Shown: positions 43,713 through 53,264 of the stretch, piece by piece | Layout of the letters: each line of letters starts with the position of its first letter | How positions within the stretch are numbered: the first letter of the stretch is position 1 | Assembly: GCF_000196735.1 (NCBI RefSeq) | Contig: NC_014551.1 | Span: 3,281,001-3,345,000, forward strand | Length of the DNA: 64,000 bases | Source: Bacillus amyloliquefaciens DSM 7 = ATCC 23350 | GTDB taxonomy: Bacteria; Bacillota; Bacilli; Bacillales; Bacillaceae | Direction: 5' to 3' | Position numbers and translations under genes: made by a program | The notes under the pieces: model-generated | Seen by the model: the letters and a program-made list of their open reading frames with translations, nothing else | The model's database searches: none | What the model was told of the DNA's origin: nothing

Positions 43713-43745
43713 AACAGCCCCCGGACTGAACCGGGGGTTGTTTTT
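43713..43745. terminator. Terminator between gntP and lutC
   Basis: CAGCCCCCGG-actgaa-CCGGGGGTTGTTTTTGTT, after the gntP stop codon and before the convergent lutC. Confidence 0.85.
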
Positions 43746-43746
43746 G

Positions 43747-44472
43747 TTATCGGTCATTCACAAGGATATAAGCAGCTTTAACGGGTCCGTGGACGCCGAC
43801 AACCAAATCCATTTCGATATCGGCCGAGTTGCTCGGTCCGGTAATATAGTTGATGCAGGAAGGAACAGTGACGCCGTCTCTGATCTGCTGTTTCAATATA
43901 TCACTGGCCTGCGTCATTCTCGGCACAATGGAAGATTTCGGGATGATTGCGATATAGGTGGTCGGAAGCAGGCTGACAGAACGGCCGGCATGCTCTGACG
44001 CATACAAAACGACGGTGGCTGATTCCGCAAGCGTGATCTCGCTGAATGTGATGCCCACATTCGCCTGTTCCGCTTTTTCAATATTTTTCGCTCCTTGTTC
44101 CGCATCCCATTCCCAAACCGGAATCCCTTCATCCGGCCACTCTTCTGTCATAAGGCTCTGCAGGCCGTATGTTTCAAACCGGCTGTCTTTCGGGATAATG
44201 ACAGGCCCCCCTTCAAAGCGTTCCACCTGCGTGCGCAAAGCGGCGTAAAGCCCGGCGGCATCCGTTTCGATCAGCTCCGTATGAATGTTGACACAGTGGT
44301 CTTTCAGCATCATGACAAGGTCATCTTCCGTACAGTCCGCGTGCGTTTCATATTGAGGCTGATACTTCCATTCAGGCAGGGACACGCCTGATTTTCTGCG
44401 CTCTCTGCCCAGGCTTTCGGCAATCCGGTTTAAAAAGGATTCCTGATGTTTAACCGTCCCTTTCATCATCAT
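43747..44472 (-). CDS. lutC: Lactate utilization protein LutC
   Basis: LUD-domain (DUF162) protein of 241 residues, third gene of lutABC, which oxidises L-lactate to pyruvate and is needed for growth on lactate and normal biofilm formation. Conserved regions are [39 protein letters not shown] (about 140-180) and [25 protein letters not shown], the latter shared with LutB's LUD domain. It has no iron-sulfur motif. It is joined to lutB with an ATGA-type overlap at 44472-44469. Confidence 0.94.
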   Translation of the reverse strand: MMMKGTVKHQESFLNRIAESLGRERRKSGVSLPEWKYQPQYETHADCTEDDLVMMLKDHCVNIHTELIETDAAGLYAALRTQVERFEGGPVIIPKDSRFETYGLQSLMTEEWPDEGIPVWEWDAEQGAKNIEKAEQANVGITFSEITLAESATVVLYASEHAGRSVSLLPTTYIAIIPKSSIVPRMTQASDILKQQIRDGVTVPSCINYITGPSNSADIEMDLVVGVHGPVKAAYILVNDR

Positions 44473-45899
44473 TCTTCCTCCTTTTGTGTTTCCCGATCTT
44501 TAAACCAATCTCGGAATCTCGATTTATGCGGCGCCGGGAAGTCCCGGACTGTTGTCCATCCCTTTAACGGTCCCGGTCCTTTTGATATTTTGTCATCTTC
44601 CGTAAACGGCATCATGGCGGCTGGCGCCCATTTTGATCCCATTTTATAAAGAGACGGGGATGATGAGCCGAGCCCGAAGGCTTTCATGGCCAGTTTTTCG
44701 CTGAACGGCGCTTTGCCCTCTTTTTCCACGATGTTCTGCCGGTGCTTGAGCAGGAGCTCGTGCAGCGGAATTTTAACGGGGCACGCTTCCGTACAGGCCG
44801 CGCATAAGGAGGATGCGTACGGAAGCTCCTTATACTCGTCGTATCCGCCGAGAAGCGGCGATAAGACGGCGCCGATCGGGCCCGAATAGATGGACCCGTA
44901 CGAATGTCCGCCGACATGCCGGTATACGGGACAGACATTAATGCAGGCGGCGCAGCGGATACATTGCAGCACCGATTGAAATTCGGTGCCGAGTATGCGG
45001 GAACGCCCATTGTCCACAACCACTAGATGGAATTCCTCCGGTCCGTCAGCTTCTCCCTCCCGCCGGGGGCCCGTCAGCGCCGTAATGTAACTTGTAAGCC
45101 GCTGGCCGACGGCGCTTCTCGTCAGCATGCTGACAAGCACTTCAAACTCAGAAAATGAAGGAACGATCCGCTCCATTCCCATTACGGTAATCTGCGTCTT
45201 CGGCAGCGCGGACACAAGGCGGCCGTTTCCTTCGTTTGTCACGAGACTGACTGAACCAGTATCCGCGATTGCAAAGTTGCAGCCCGTGATGCCGACGTCC
45301 GCTTCGAGAAATTTTTTCCGGAGAACGCTGCGCGCGTGCATAACGAGCTCTTCCGGTTTTTCCGTCTGCTTGTATCCGAGTCTTTCTTTAAACACGTCAC
45401 GGATCTGCTCTTTGTTTTTGTGAAGAGCGGGAGCAACGATGTGTGACGGCGGGTCGTGATCGTCAATCTGGAGAATGTATTCGCCCAGATCCGTTTCTGT
45501 GACTTCACAGCCCTCTTCCTCAAGCACTTCGTTCATATTGATTTCTTCTGTCACCATGGATTTGGATTTCACGATTTTTTTGGCGTTTTTCTGCCGAATG
45601 ACATCGCGGATATATGAGGACGCTTCTTCCGCCGTTTCGGCGAAAAAGACGTGTCCGCCTCTTTTGGCGACGTTTTCGGCGAGCTGTTCTAAATAGAAAT
45701 CAAGATTGTCCAGCACATGCTGCCTGATTTCTTCCGCATGCGAACGCCAATCCTCCCAGTTTCCCAATTCCTCTGCCGCCTGAAGCCTTCTTGTCCTGAG
45801 CCGTTCCTGCGCTCCGGAGACGGCTCCTCTCATAAACTCATTATCTATTCCTTCTGATACCCGCTCTTTAAAAGCGGCGGTGCCGATTTTCATCGCCAT
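44469..45899 (-). CDS. lutB: Lactate utilization iron-sulfur protein LutB
   Basis: Protein of 476 residues with an N-terminal LUD domain ([25 protein letters not shown]) and a C-terminal ferredoxin-like pair of 4Fe-4S sites: [19 protein letters not shown] and [16 protein letters not shown]. It passes electrons from lactate oxidation, probably toward menaquinone, together with LutA. The start [17 protein letters not shown] at 45899 corresponds to known LutB. It lies 25 bases after lutA. Confidence 0.95.
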   Translation of the reverse strand: MAMKIGTAAFKERVSEGIDNEFMRGAVSGAQERLRTRRLQAAEELGNWEDWRSHAEEIRQHVLDNLDFYLEQLAENVAKRGGHVFFAETAEEASSYIRDVIRQKNAKKIVKSKSMVTEEINMNEVLEEEGCEVTETDLGEYILQIDDHDPPSHIVAPALHKNKEQIRDVFKERLGYKQTEKPEELVMHARSVLRKKFLEADVGITGCNFAIADTGSVSLVTNEGNGRLVSALPKTQITVMGMERIVPSFSEFEVLVSMLTRSAVGQRLTSYITALTGPRREGEADGPEEFHLVVVDNGRSRILGTEFQSVLQCIRCAACINVCPVYRHVGGHSYGSIYSGPIGAVLSPLLGGYDEYKELPYASSLCAACTEACPVKIPLHELLLKHRQNIVEKEGKAPFSEKLAMKAFGLGSSSPSLYKMGSKWAPAAMMPFTEDDKISKGPGPLKGWTTVRDFPAPHKSRFRDWFKDRETQKEEE

Positions 45900-45924
45900 G
45901 ATTTTACCCCCCTGTTGTTTCTCG

Positions 45925-46641
45925 TTATCTGCTGTTCAGCACTTCGGCGATGTGCATGACTCTGACGTTTTTTTCTTTCCGGTCAAGACGCCCGCCGATA
46001 TTCATCAGACAGCCGCAATCCGCCCCGATCAGCACCTCGGCCTCCGTGTCTTCCACACAGGCGACCTTCTCATCCACCATTTGTTCGGAGATTTGCGCCA
46101 TTTTCACGGAAAACGTTCCGCCGAACCCGCAGCATTGATGTTTTCCGGGAAGCGGAGTAAACTCAAGCCCCTTCACATGGCGCAAAAGCTTCATCGGCTC
46201 CTCCGACACGCCGAGCAGCCTTGTCATGTGGCACGATGTATGTAATGTCGCTTTTTTATGCAGCACCGCACCGACATCCTCCACCCCGAGAATATTGACA
46301 ATAAAATCTGTTAACTCATATGTTTTGTCTGCAAGCTGCTGCGCTTTTGCCGCCCACTTCGGATCGTCCTGAAACAGATGCGGATAGTCACGGAACATCG
46401 TCGTACAGGAGCCTGACGGACTGACGACGTACTCCGCTTCCTCAAACGCGGCAATCATCCGCTTCATCGCTTTTTTCGCATCCGTCACATACCCGCTGTT
46501 GTATGCCGGCTGACCGCAGCAAATCTGACCCTCGGGAAAATCCACCTCACACCCGAGCCGTTCCAGCAACTCAACCGTCGCCTTTCCGACATTGGTCTGG
46601 AACATATCCACAAGGCACGTGACAAATAATGAGACTTTCAT
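45925..46641 (-). CDS. lutA: Lactate utilization protein LutA (CCG-domain)
   Basis: Protein of 238 residues with two CCG (cysteine-rich) domains as in heterodisulfide reductase and glycolate oxidase subunits: [11 protein letters not shown] with SGSCTTM in the first half, and [11 protein letters not shown] with ADCGCLMN in the second. It is the first gene of lutABC. The start [14 protein letters not shown] at 46641 follows AGAGGGGTTCATC; the ORF extends eight codons upstream without an RBS. A palindrome matching the one before lutP lies about 36 bases upstream. Confidence 0.95.
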   Translation of the reverse strand: MKVSLFVTCLVDMFQTNVGKATVELLERLGCEVDFPEGQICCGQPAYNSGYVTDAKKAMKRMIAAFEEAEYVVSPSGSCTTMFRDYPHLFQDDPKWAAKAQQLADKTYELTDFIVNILGVEDVGAVLHKKATLHTSCHMTRLLGVSEEPMKLLRHVKGLEFTPLPGKHQCCGFGGTFSVKMAQISEQMVDEKVACVEDTEAEVLIGADCGCLMNIGGRLDRKEKNVRVMHIAEVLNSR

Positions 46642-46676
46642 GATGAACCCCTCTTTCATCCTCAATATATTGATCC

Positions 46677-46691
46677 GGTCATCTGATGACC
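46677..46691. promoter_or_regulatory. Probable LutR operator before lutA
   Basis: GGTCATC-T-GATGACC, a perfect palindrome with one central base. The same sequence with a central A stands at 48904-48918 before lutP. FadR/GntR-type regulators bind such sites, and LutR is the obvious candidate. Confidence 0.78.
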
Positions 46692-46787
46692 TGTTTTTGG
46701 GAAAGCTCTATAAATATCCTACACTATTCTGAATATGGATTGGAAGGTTTTTCTGAAAAATCCTGTTGTCCGATGCGCTAAGGGCAC

Positions 46788-46816
46788 AAAAAAAGAGAAG
46801 CCCGAAAGCTTCTCAT
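46788..46816 (-). terminator. Terminator of the lutR-aminotransferase transcript
   Basis: GAGAAGC-tttcgg-GCTTCTCTTTTTTTGTG on the minus strand, just after the aminotransferase stop. Confidence 0.85.
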
Positions 46817-46822
46817 GCTGCT

Positions 46823-48013
46823 TTACACCTCGTTTTCCAGCAGGCGCCCCAGCTTTTGCACACCCTCTTTTATCGCAGCTTTACCTGCATAACTGAACGA
46901 CAGGCGGAGATATTCCGCACCGTCTTTCTGGTTCAGAAAAAAATATTTTCCGGGTACATAGGAAACGCCTGAAGAAAGAGCCCGCGCCAGCAGTGCGGAC
47001 GTATCCGCACCCGGCACTCTCACCCAAACAAAATAACCGCCGTCCGGCACGTTCCAGGATGCGGATTCCGGAAGATATTGCTCTAATGCGGCGAGTAAAA
47101 CGTCACGTTTGCTCCGGTATGCTTCCCGCAAGGCGGCGAGCCGTTCTTCAACATTCGTTTGTTCCAGATAGACGGCGGTCACCGCTTGAGAAAATGGGTG
47201 GTCCAAGTCTTTTTTAAACCATGACAAAGCCTTGATGAAAGAAGCGTTCCCTGCAATCCAGCCGATCCTCATACCCGGGGCGATGACTTTTGATAATGAA
47301 CCGGCGTACAGTACCCGGCCGTTCTGATCCATGGCCTTTAAAGGCGGCGGGATATCAGTGAATCCCAGCTCTCCGTATGCATCATCCTCCAAGATGAGAA
47401 AATCATACGTTTCGGCCAGCTGAAGCAGGCGGGTTCTCCGCTTTGCTGACATCACAGTTCCCGCAGGATTCTGAAAAGCGGGTATCGTGTACAGAAGACG
47501 GGGAAGCACAAGCCCTTTGCGTTTTCTTTCCTCAAGCATGAGGGCTAATGTTTCTGTTTGCAGGCCCTCTTGATCTGCCGGAACGCTCATCATATGCGGT
47601 GTGTAATTTTTAAAAATCTCGAGCGCCTCCATGTAGGCAGGAGCTTCAACGGCAGCGGCGGTTTGTTCATCGAGAAAAACCCGGGCAGCCAGATCTATCG
47701 CCTGACAGGCGCCTGAGGTCACGATCAGTTCATCGTCCCGGCAGTGAATGCCGCGGACAGCTAATCGTTTTTGAATCTGCTTTTTTAAAACGGCCGGCCT
47801 CGGACTTCCCATATAATGCAGCGGCAGATCGCGTTCCTCATCGAGAAGACGGGATGCAGCTTCTTTCAGCTCCTTATCAGGAACGAGTGCGGGATTGGGA
47901 TAGCCGGAATGCAGAGGGATGCACGCTTTCGGAACATCCGGCATCCATTCCCCGGGAGGATCGTTTGTAAGGGCTTTCTTTACATGGTCAGAAAAAAAAG
48001 ATTCGGCCTGCAT
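46823..48013 (-). CDS. PLP-dependent aminotransferase, fold type I (LysN/MocR-like catalytic domain)
   Basis: Aminotransferase of 396 residues with no DNA-binding domain. The substrate/PLP loop is VTSGACQAIDLAARVF, followed by YTIPAFQNPAGTVMS, LEDDAYGELGF (Asp for the pyridine nitrogen and Tyr) and YAGSLSKVIAPGMRIGW with the Schiff-base Lys. It resembles 2-aminoadipate/aromatic aminotransferases and the C-terminal half of MocR regulators. It starts 30 bases after lutR on the same strand, so it is likely cotranscribed with it. B. subtilis has no such gene beside lutR as far as I recall. Substrate unknown. Confidence 0.82.
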   Translation of the reverse strand: MQAESFFSDHVKKALTNDPPGEWMPDVPKACIPLHSGYPNPALVPDKELKEAASRLLDEERDLPLHYMGSPRPAVLKKQIQKRLAVRGIHCRDDELIVTSGACQAIDLAARVFLDEQTAAAVEAPAYMEALEIFKNYTPHMMSVPADQEGLQTETLALMLEERKRKGLVLPRLLYTIPAFQNPAGTVMSAKRRTRLLQLAETYDFLILEDDAYGELGFTDIPPPLKAMDQNGRVLYAGSLSKVIAPGMRIGWIAGNASFIKALSWFKKDLDHPFSQAVTAVYLEQTNVEERLAALREAYRSKRDVLLAALEQYLPESASWNVPDGGYFVWVRVPGADTSALLARALSSGVSYVPGKYFFLNQKDGAEYLRLSFSYAGKAAIKEGVQKLGRLLENEV

Positions 48014-48043
48014 GTGATCTTATCCCCTTTCACAAGTCAGCTT

Positions 48044-48763
48044 TTATACATTTTCTTCAAAATAAGCCCCCAGCACTTCTTCCACATTCGTCAGGTGCGC
48101 CGTCATCGCGGCTTCCGCTTCATCCGCGTCTCCGGCGGCGACGGCGCTGTAAATGCGTTCATGCTCTTCATATAATCTTTTCACGCTCGTTTGTTTAGAA
48201 AACAGCCAAATCTTTCTCGTTTCTCTCATCGTTTCCAAAAGCAGCGCGGAGACATGATTCATGAGATGCTTGAGCAGACCGTTTTGTGATGCTTCCGCCA
48301 GCGCCATATGAAAGGAGAAATCTGCTTTTTCCCCCAATTCTTCGTCTCCGTCGATGTCTTTCATCTCCATGAGAGCTTGGCGGATTTTCTGTAAATCTTC
48401 TTCTGTTCGTTTTTCAGCGGCCATGGCGGCGACACCCAATTCAAGCAGCTTTCTGACTTCGAGCAGCTGTTTGACGTCCTCTTTTTTCATTAAGAGGGCG
48501 GAAGAAAGCGGCTGGGAAATATGGGCCGGTTCAAATTCTTTTATGTATGTGCCTTCTCCCTGTTTCATGTCGACGAGCCCCATCGCTTTCAAAGCTGACA
48601 GCGCTTCTCTGACTGCCGAGCGGCTGACCTGAAAACTCTCAGAAAGCGCCTGAACGGAATCAAGCTTTTCACCCGGCTTAAGCTCGCCCGCTTTTATCTT
48701 CTCAAGCAATGCATCAGCGACTTCTTCGTAGATTTTTTTCGTTTTAATTTGTTTATATTTCAA
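48044..48763 (-). CDS. lutR: GntR/FadR-family regulator LutR
   Basis: Protein of 239 residues. The winged helix (KLDSVQALSESFQVSRSAVREALSALKAMGLVDMKQGEGTYI, about 33-74) is followed by an all-helical FCD ligand domain (LLEVRKLLELGVAAMA..., FHMALAEASQN, HERIYSAVAAGDADEAEAAMTAHL). LutR represses lutABC and lutP in the absence of lactate and also influences biofilm genes in B. subtilis. TTG at 48763 is chosen because GGGGTGAT precedes it and it gives (M)KYKQIKTKKIYEEV; a GTG three codons upstream lies in the RBS. It is divergent from lutP. Confidence 0.93.
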   Translation of the reverse strand: MKYKQIKTKKIYEEVADALLEKIKAGELKPGEKLDSVQALSESFQVSRSAVREALSALKAMGLVDMKQGEGTYIKEFEPAHISQPLSSALLMKKEDVKQLLEVRKLLELGVAAMAAEKRTEEDLQKIRQALMEMKDIDGDEELGEKADFSFHMALAEASQNGLLKHLMNHVSALLLETMRETRKIWLFSKQTSVKRLYEEHERIYSAVAAGDADEAEAAMTAHLTNVEEVLGAYFEENV

Positions 48764-48903
48764 CGCGATCACCCCGTCACTTGTGAATCTTGATGTTTAT
48801 CGTCTATTATACTTCTTTTTTCGAGCCGCCGACAGGTTCAGACAATTTGTTTCAGAAAAGTATTGTATTTTCAAAACCTTCAAAATATAATGCTAATTAA
48901 CCC

Positions 48904-48918
48904 GGTCATCAGATGACC
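48904..48918. promoter_or_regulatory. Probable LutR operator before lutP
   Basis: GGTCATC-A-GATGACC, identical in its arms to the palindrome before lutA (46677-46691). It sits between the divergent lutR and lutP. Confidence 0.78.
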
Positions 48919-48929
48919 TTATCATAAAA

Positions 48930-48943
48930 AGTAATCGTTTACA
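48930..48943 (+). promoter_or_regulatory. Candidate cre site at lutP
   Basis: The reverse complement TGTAAACGATTACT matches TGWAANCGNTNWCA at 13 of 14 positions. Its place 25 bases before the lutP start agrees with catabolite repression of lactate permease in B. subtilis. Confidence 0.65.
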
Positions 48944-48967
48944 TGTCATAAGGAGGGGTTTTTAGGG

Positions 48968-50644
48968 ATGCAATGGACACAGGGGTATGCTCCTTTAGGG
49001 GGAAATTTGCTTTTATCGGCAGCTTGCGCGCTCGTGCCGATTATCTTCTTTTTTTGGGCGCTGGCGGTGAAACGGATGAAGGGGTACATAGCGGGTCTTT
49101 TGACATTAGCCGTTTCACTTTTAATCGCTGTATTTGTTTACGGAATGCCGGCGGAAAAAGCGGTGCTGTCCGCTTCGCAGGGAGCGGTGTACGGGCTGCT
49201 TCCGATCGGCTGGATTATCATCACGTCCGTCTTTTTGTATAAAATCACCGTGAAAACAGGACAATTTGAGATTATCCGAAGTTCGGTGCTGGCGATTACA
49301 GATGACCGCCGTTTACAAGCGCTGCTCATCGCCTTTTCATTCGGAGCGTTTTTAGAAGGCGCCGCCGGTTTCGGCGCTCCCGTCGCGATCTCGGCCGCTT
49401 TGCTCGTCGGACTTGGTTTTCAGCCGCTTTATGCGGCGGGGATCTGCCTGATTGCCAATACCGCGCCCGTTGCCTTTGGCGCGATCGGCATTCCGATTAC
49501 CGCCGTCGAAGGTCCGACCGGAATACCGGCTATGGAAATTTCTCAAATGGTCGGCCGGCAGCTGCCGTTTTTATCCGTATTTATTCCGCTTTATTTAATC
49601 ATTTTGATGAGCGGATTTAAAAAGGCTTTTGAAGTCTGGCCGGCCATTCTTGTTTCCGGCGTCTCCTTTGCGGCCGTGCAGTACGCAAGCTCAAACTTTT
49701 TAGGGCCTGAGCTGCCTGATGTGCTGTCGGCGCTTGTGTCCATGGCCGCGCTCACCGTGTTTTTGAAATTTTGGAAACCGAAAACGGCCTTTCGTTTCGC
49801 GGCAGAACGGGAATCAGCCGCAGCCGCTGACGTCACGCCGGCCGTGTACGGGGGGGCTGCGGTTTTTAAAGCATGGTCTCCTTTCCTTCTTCTGACGGCC
49901 ATGATATCCGTTTGGGGGATTCCCGGCGTGAAGGCCGCCTTGACCGGTCATTACGAAGGAACGTCAATATGGCTTTCCTGGCTGAATGCAGCCGGGAAAG
50001 CATTGACCTTCACGCCTCCCGTCCCATTTGTAAATCAGCAGATTCTTCAGGCTGATGGCACGCCGATTGAAGCCGTGTACAAGCTTGAATTTTTCGGTTC
50101 AGCGGGCACGGCGATTCTGATTGCGGCCGTCATCTCCAAGTTCGCACTCGGCATGCCGTGGAAGTCATGGGGCGGGGCATTTATAGAAACCATAAAAGAA
50201 CTAGCGCTTCCGATCGTCACCATCGTATCTGTTGTCGGCTTTGCTTATGTCACGAATGCTTCCGGCATGAGCGCGACACTCGGTCTTGCGCTTGCCATGA
50301 CTGGCGCGATGTTTACCTTTTTTTCGCCGGTGCTCGGCTGGCTCGGCGTGTTTATTACCGGCTCTGATACGTCGGCCAATTTATTGTTCGGCGGATTGCA
50401 AAAGGTGACGGCGCTCTCTGTCGGGATGGATCCGGTTCTCTCTGTCGCCGCCAATTCATCAGGCGGCGTCACCGGAAAGATGATTTCTCCCCAATCCATT
50501 GCGGTGGCCTGCGCCGCTGTCGGTCTGGCAGGCAAGGAAGCAGAGCTTTTCCGCTTCACGATTAAGCACAGTCTGTTTTTGCTTTTGCTCGTCTGCCTCA
50601 TTACATTTTTACAGCATCATCTGTTTTCATGGATGATCCCCTAA
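48968..50644 (+). CDS. lutP: L-lactate permease LutP
   Basis: LldP-family permease of 558 residues with about thirteen membrane segments. Recognisable regions are SFGAFLEGAAGFGAPVAISAALLVGLGFQPLYAAGICLIANTAPVAFGAIGIPI (residues about 120-175) and FITGSDTSANLLFGGLQKVTA near the C-terminus, both typical of lactate permeases. ATG at 48968; the RBS AAGGAGGGG lies about ten bases upstream. It is divergent from lutR. It imports lactate for LutABC, which here is only 2.3 kb away. Confidence 0.94.
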   Translation: MQWTQGYAPLGGNLLLSAACALVPIIFFFWALAVKRMKGYIAGLLTLAVSLLIAVFVYGMPAEKAVLSASQGAVYGLLPIGWIIITSVFLYKITVKTGQFEIIRSSVLAITDDRRLQALLIAFSFGAFLEGAAGFGAPVAISAALLVGLGFQPLYAAGICLIANTAPVAFGAIGIPITAVEGPTGIPAMEISQMVGRQLPFLSVFIPLYLIILMSGFKKAFEVWPAILVSGVSFAAVQYASSNFLGPELPDVLSALVSMAALTVFLKFWKPKTAFRFAAERESAAAADVTPAVYGGAAVFKAWSPFLLLTAMISVWGIPGVKAALTGHYEGTSIWLSWLNAAGKALTFTPPVPFVNQQILQADGTPIEAVYKLEFFGSAGTAILIAAVISKFALGMPWKSWGGAFIETIKELALPIVTIVSVVGFAYVTNASGMSATLGLALAMTGAMFTFFSPVLGWLGVFITGSDTSANLLFGGLQKVTALSVGMDPVLSVAANSSGGVTGKMISPQSIAVACAAVGLAGKEAELFRFTIKHSLFLLLLVCLITFLQHHLFSWMIP

Positions 50645-50650
50645 CAAAGA

Positions 50651-50681
50651 GAACCTCCCCGGGAATTGGCTCGGGGAGGTT
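50651..50681. terminator. Bidirectional terminator between lutP and sigL
   Basis: AACCTCCCCG-ggaattggct-CGGGGAGGTTT between convergent genes. Confidence 0.83.
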
Positions 50682-51992
50682 TCAGCTGTATCGTTTTCTC
50701 GCCGATGACGGCGGGATATTTAATTGGTCACGGTATTTGGCGACGGTGCGTCTTGAAATTCGGATGTCATATTGTTCAAGCAGCAGGTCGGCAAGCTTTT
50801 GGTCTGAAAAAGGTTTCTTTTTGTCTTCTTTACGGACCAATGCTTCCAGGTGTGCTTTTACGGCATAGTTTGAGGCGCTGCCGTCTCCCGATGATTCAGC
50901 TTTCGCCGAAAAAAATGTTTTCATATCGTACAGTCCGTACGGCGTCTGCACGTACTTTCCTTTGATGGCCCGGCTGATCGTTGATTCATGGAGCTCCAGC
51001 GTTTCCGCCACCTCTCTTAAGGTCAGCGGCTGCATGCCGCTTTTTCCTGTGAGAAAAAAGGATGCCTGCCGTTCAGTCAGGACGCCGATAATTCTCGTGA
51101 TCGTTTGTTTTCTTTGCGATAAAGCCCGGTTCAGCCAGCGCCATTCCTGATATTTTGCCGACAGATAATCTTTCGTGTCACGGCATCCGGCGGCTGACAG
51201 CATCGGCCGATAATGGGCATGAAGCTGGATATCCGGGAACGAACGGCTGTTGAGCCGCGCTTGAATGATGCCGTTTTTCACCGTGCTGAAAATATCCGGT
51301 TCAACGTAAAAACCCGGTTCCTCATGCGCATAACGGAGCCCCGGCCTCGGGTCAAGCGCGCTGATCATGTCAAAGATGTCCTGAATGTCTTTGAGCGGAA
51401 TGCCCGTTTGCAATGTAAGCGCTTTCCAGTTCTTTCTTGCAAAAAGCTCAAAATAGGCGCCGGCAATCCATTCCGCCTGTTCGTTCCGCTCGGGCAGACG
51501 GCGGAGCTGAAGAAGGATGCATTCCTGCAAAGACCTGGCGCCGATTCCCGCGGGCTCAAGCGATTGAAGCTTTGCCAGAACGGCTTCCGTCTCCTCTAGT
51601 GAAGCGGATACATGGTCGGCGGCAGCTTGTATGTCCTCTTTTAAATATCCGTTAGAATCCAAGGAATATATCAGATAATTAAAAATTTTCTTTTCAGCAT
51701 CGGACAGCTTCATGTCTATGGCCTGCTGTTTGAGCGAATCCTGCAGCGTTTTGCGCGTAAGCCTGATCTGCTGGCTTACGTCCTGTTCTTTCATCCTGTT
51801 TTTATTTGTTTTATGGTAAGATAGTGGCGGCGTGTCTGTTTCCTTTCGTTCAATCAGAGGGTTTTCCAGAGAGAGCTCATCAATATACCCGGCCAGTTCC
51901 GCGGAATTGTATCCGAGTAAAGTGATGGCCTGTTTAAGCTCTTGAGTCAATTGAGGCTTTAAAATTTGTGTTTGCTGAAGTTTGATATCCAT
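50682..51992 (-). CDS. sigL: RNA polymerase sigma-54 factor SigL
   Basis: Sigma-54 (RpoN) of 436 residues. Region I is the Gln/Leu-rich start LQQTQILKPQLTQELKQAITLL that interacts with AAA+ activators. The core-binding region lies in the middle, and the HTH TLREVAETLELHESTISRAIKGKYVQTP is followed by the RpoN box ISRRTVAKYRDQLNIP near the C-terminus, which reads the -24 element. It serves levanase, acetoin, arginine and branched-chain catabolic operons. The start MDIKLQQ at 51992 gives the usual length; an ATG one codon earlier is equally possible by RBS (GGGGAG). Confidence 0.95.
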   Translation of the reverse strand: MDIKLQQTQILKPQLTQELKQAITLLGYNSAELAGYIDELSLENPLIERKETDTPPLSYHKTNKNRMKEQDVSQQIRLTRKTLQDSLKQQAIDMKLSDAEKKIFNYLIYSLDSNGYLKEDIQAAADHVSASLEETEAVLAKLQSLEPAGIGARSLQECILLQLRRLPERNEQAEWIAGAYFELFARKNWKALTLQTGIPLKDIQDIFDMISALDPRPGLRYAHEEPGFYVEPDIFSTVKNGIIQARLNSRSFPDIQLHAHYRPMLSAAGCRDTKDYLSAKYQEWRWLNRALSQRKQTITRIIGVLTERQASFFLTGKSGMQPLTLREVAETLELHESTISRAIKGKYVQTPYGLYDMKTFFSAKAESSGDGSASNYAVKAHLEALVRKEDKKKPFSDQKLADLLLEQYDIRISRRTVAKYRDQLNIPPSSARKRYS

Positions 51993-52069
51993 CATGCTCA
52001 CTCCCCTTTTTTCATTGTACATGATTGGTTTCATACCGTATATACTTATTAAAAGGAGTTGCTTTATAG

Positions 52070-52288
52070 ATGTCAGAACTTTTTTCTGTTCCTTATTTTA
52101 TTGAAAACTTTACACAGCATATTGAAATGAATCCGAATGAAGACCGAATTCATGCGATGAACAGCTATTACCGCTCCGTCGTCTCAACCCTTGTACAGGA
52201 TCAGCTGACGAAAAACTCGGTTGTGCTCAAAAGAATTCAGCATTTGGATGAGGCGTATAACAAAGTAAAACGGGGAGAAACAAAATAA
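52070..52288 (+). CDS. yvfG: Conserved small protein YvfG
   Basis: Small soluble protein of 72 residues, starting MSELFSVPYFIENFTQHIE. It is acidic-basic mixed, mostly helical, without signal or membrane segment. The RBS AAAAGGAG precedes the ATG. It is divergent from sigL and convergent with epsO, the same place as yvfG in B. subtilis. The predicted fold in that family is a small helical bundle; no function is known to me. Confidence 0.88.
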   Translation: MSELFSVPYFIENFTQHIEMNPNEDRIHAMNSYYRSVVSTLVQDQLTKNSVVLKRIQHLDEAYNKVKRGETK

Positions 52289-52289
52289 A

Positions 52290-52319
52290 CCTTCCGCTCA
52301 TTCAAAGCGGAAGGTTTTC
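52290..52319. terminator. Bidirectional terminator between yvfG and epsO
   Basis: AACCTTCCGCT-cattca-AAGCGGAAGGTTTT; ends the long eps transcript. Confidence 0.87.
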
Positions 52320-53264
52320 CTTCGTGCCTGCAGTCTCGATCAGACGGACGTCCGGCGCTTCGTGTGTCCAGGTGTGATAATAGTTGGCGTTTTTCCCGTA
52401 TGAATTATCAATGACAGTATTCGGTTTCCCAAGAAGCGAGGACAGGATGTGGCCGTGAAGCCTTGACGTTTCCGCCGATTCGTACTTGCTGAAAAACCGG
52501 ACCGCTTTTTTCGTCAGGAAATCCGAATAGAATTTCCAAAACCGCGCAATCGGCAGCAGGTTTCCCGCTTTTTTATTCAGGACATTCAGCGTCTGGAAAA
52601 AAGCGATTCCCCGGCGGTCGCTTGCTGACAGCACATGCTGCCAGTCGCAGCTTTTAACGGAATGATTGTTTTGCAGTTTCGGATTGATTTCCCCGTCAGT
52701 GCGGATAAAATGAAGCCTGCCGCGTGACGGAGCCGCTGCCGTCTTGATCGGATACAGCTGATGGGCCATATCAGGCAGAAGTCCGATGTGATTCGCCGAA
52801 AAAAAGCGTTTCGCAGTCTCGTGTGACACATGATCTCTCGTAAACAGGTGCAGATCCTTGTGCTCCGCAAAAAGCGCCGCTGTCTTTCGCAGCCGTGTTT
52901 CATCCTGATAATAGATGGATTGGGGCAGAATGACGATCCTGTTTTCGGGAAAGGCTTTGACGATTTTTTCTCTGAACGTCTGATAGTACGGATAGAGATC
53001 CCCGAAATTCCCGCCTCCCTGACAGACGATGATCGTCTTTTTATCCGCCCTGCGCCCGAACGGAAAATTGTCAGGATTCCAGCGCTGTTTCACGCGGATG
53101 CCGTGCGCTTTAAAAAACGCCTCCGTCCCTTTCATAATCAATAAATCCCCTACATTTCCATAGAGGGGATAGTCGGCATAAATGATGTCAGACTGGGGCG
53201 GTATGACGCTGAGCAGACCTGTCAGCGTCTCTTTTAATCGGCTCATGACATGGCGGCTGTCCAT
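52302..53264 (-). CDS. epsO: EPS pyruvyl transferase EpsO
   Basis: Polysaccharide pyruvyl transferase of 320 residues (PF04230 type). N-terminal ADYPLYGNVGDLLIMKGTEAFF and CQGGGNFGDLYPYYQ, and C-terminal SRLHGHILSSLLGKPNTVIDNSYGKN, are the family landmarks. It adds a ketal-linked pyruvate from PEP to the exopolysaccharide, giving negative charge. It is the last gene of the eps operon, overlaps the end of epsN by 22 bases, and its stop lies in the terminator stem region. It is paralogous to EpsI in the same operon. Confidence 0.93.
   Translation of the reverse strand: MDSRHVMSRLKETLTGLLSVIPPQSDIIYADYPLYGNVGDLLIMKGTEAFFKAHGIRVKQRWNPDNFPFGRRADKKTIIVCQGGGNFGDLYPYYQTFREKIVKAFPENRIVILPQSIYYQDETRLRKTAALFAEHKDLHLFTRDHVSHETAKRFFSANHIGLLPDMAHQLYPIKTAAAPSRGRLHFIRTDGEINPKLQNNHSVKSCDWQHVLSASDRRGIAFFQTLNVLNKKAGNLLPIARFWKFYSDFLTKKAVRFFSKYESAETSRLHGHILSSLLGKPNTVIDNSYGKNANYYHTWTHEAPDVRLIETAGTKENLPL

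Noticed and set aside
48930..48943. SigL-type -24/-12 promoter near lutP or elsewhere in the window
   Set aside because: No TGGCAC-N5-TTGCA-like sequence was seen in the intergenic regions examined; the conserved element here fits cre better.
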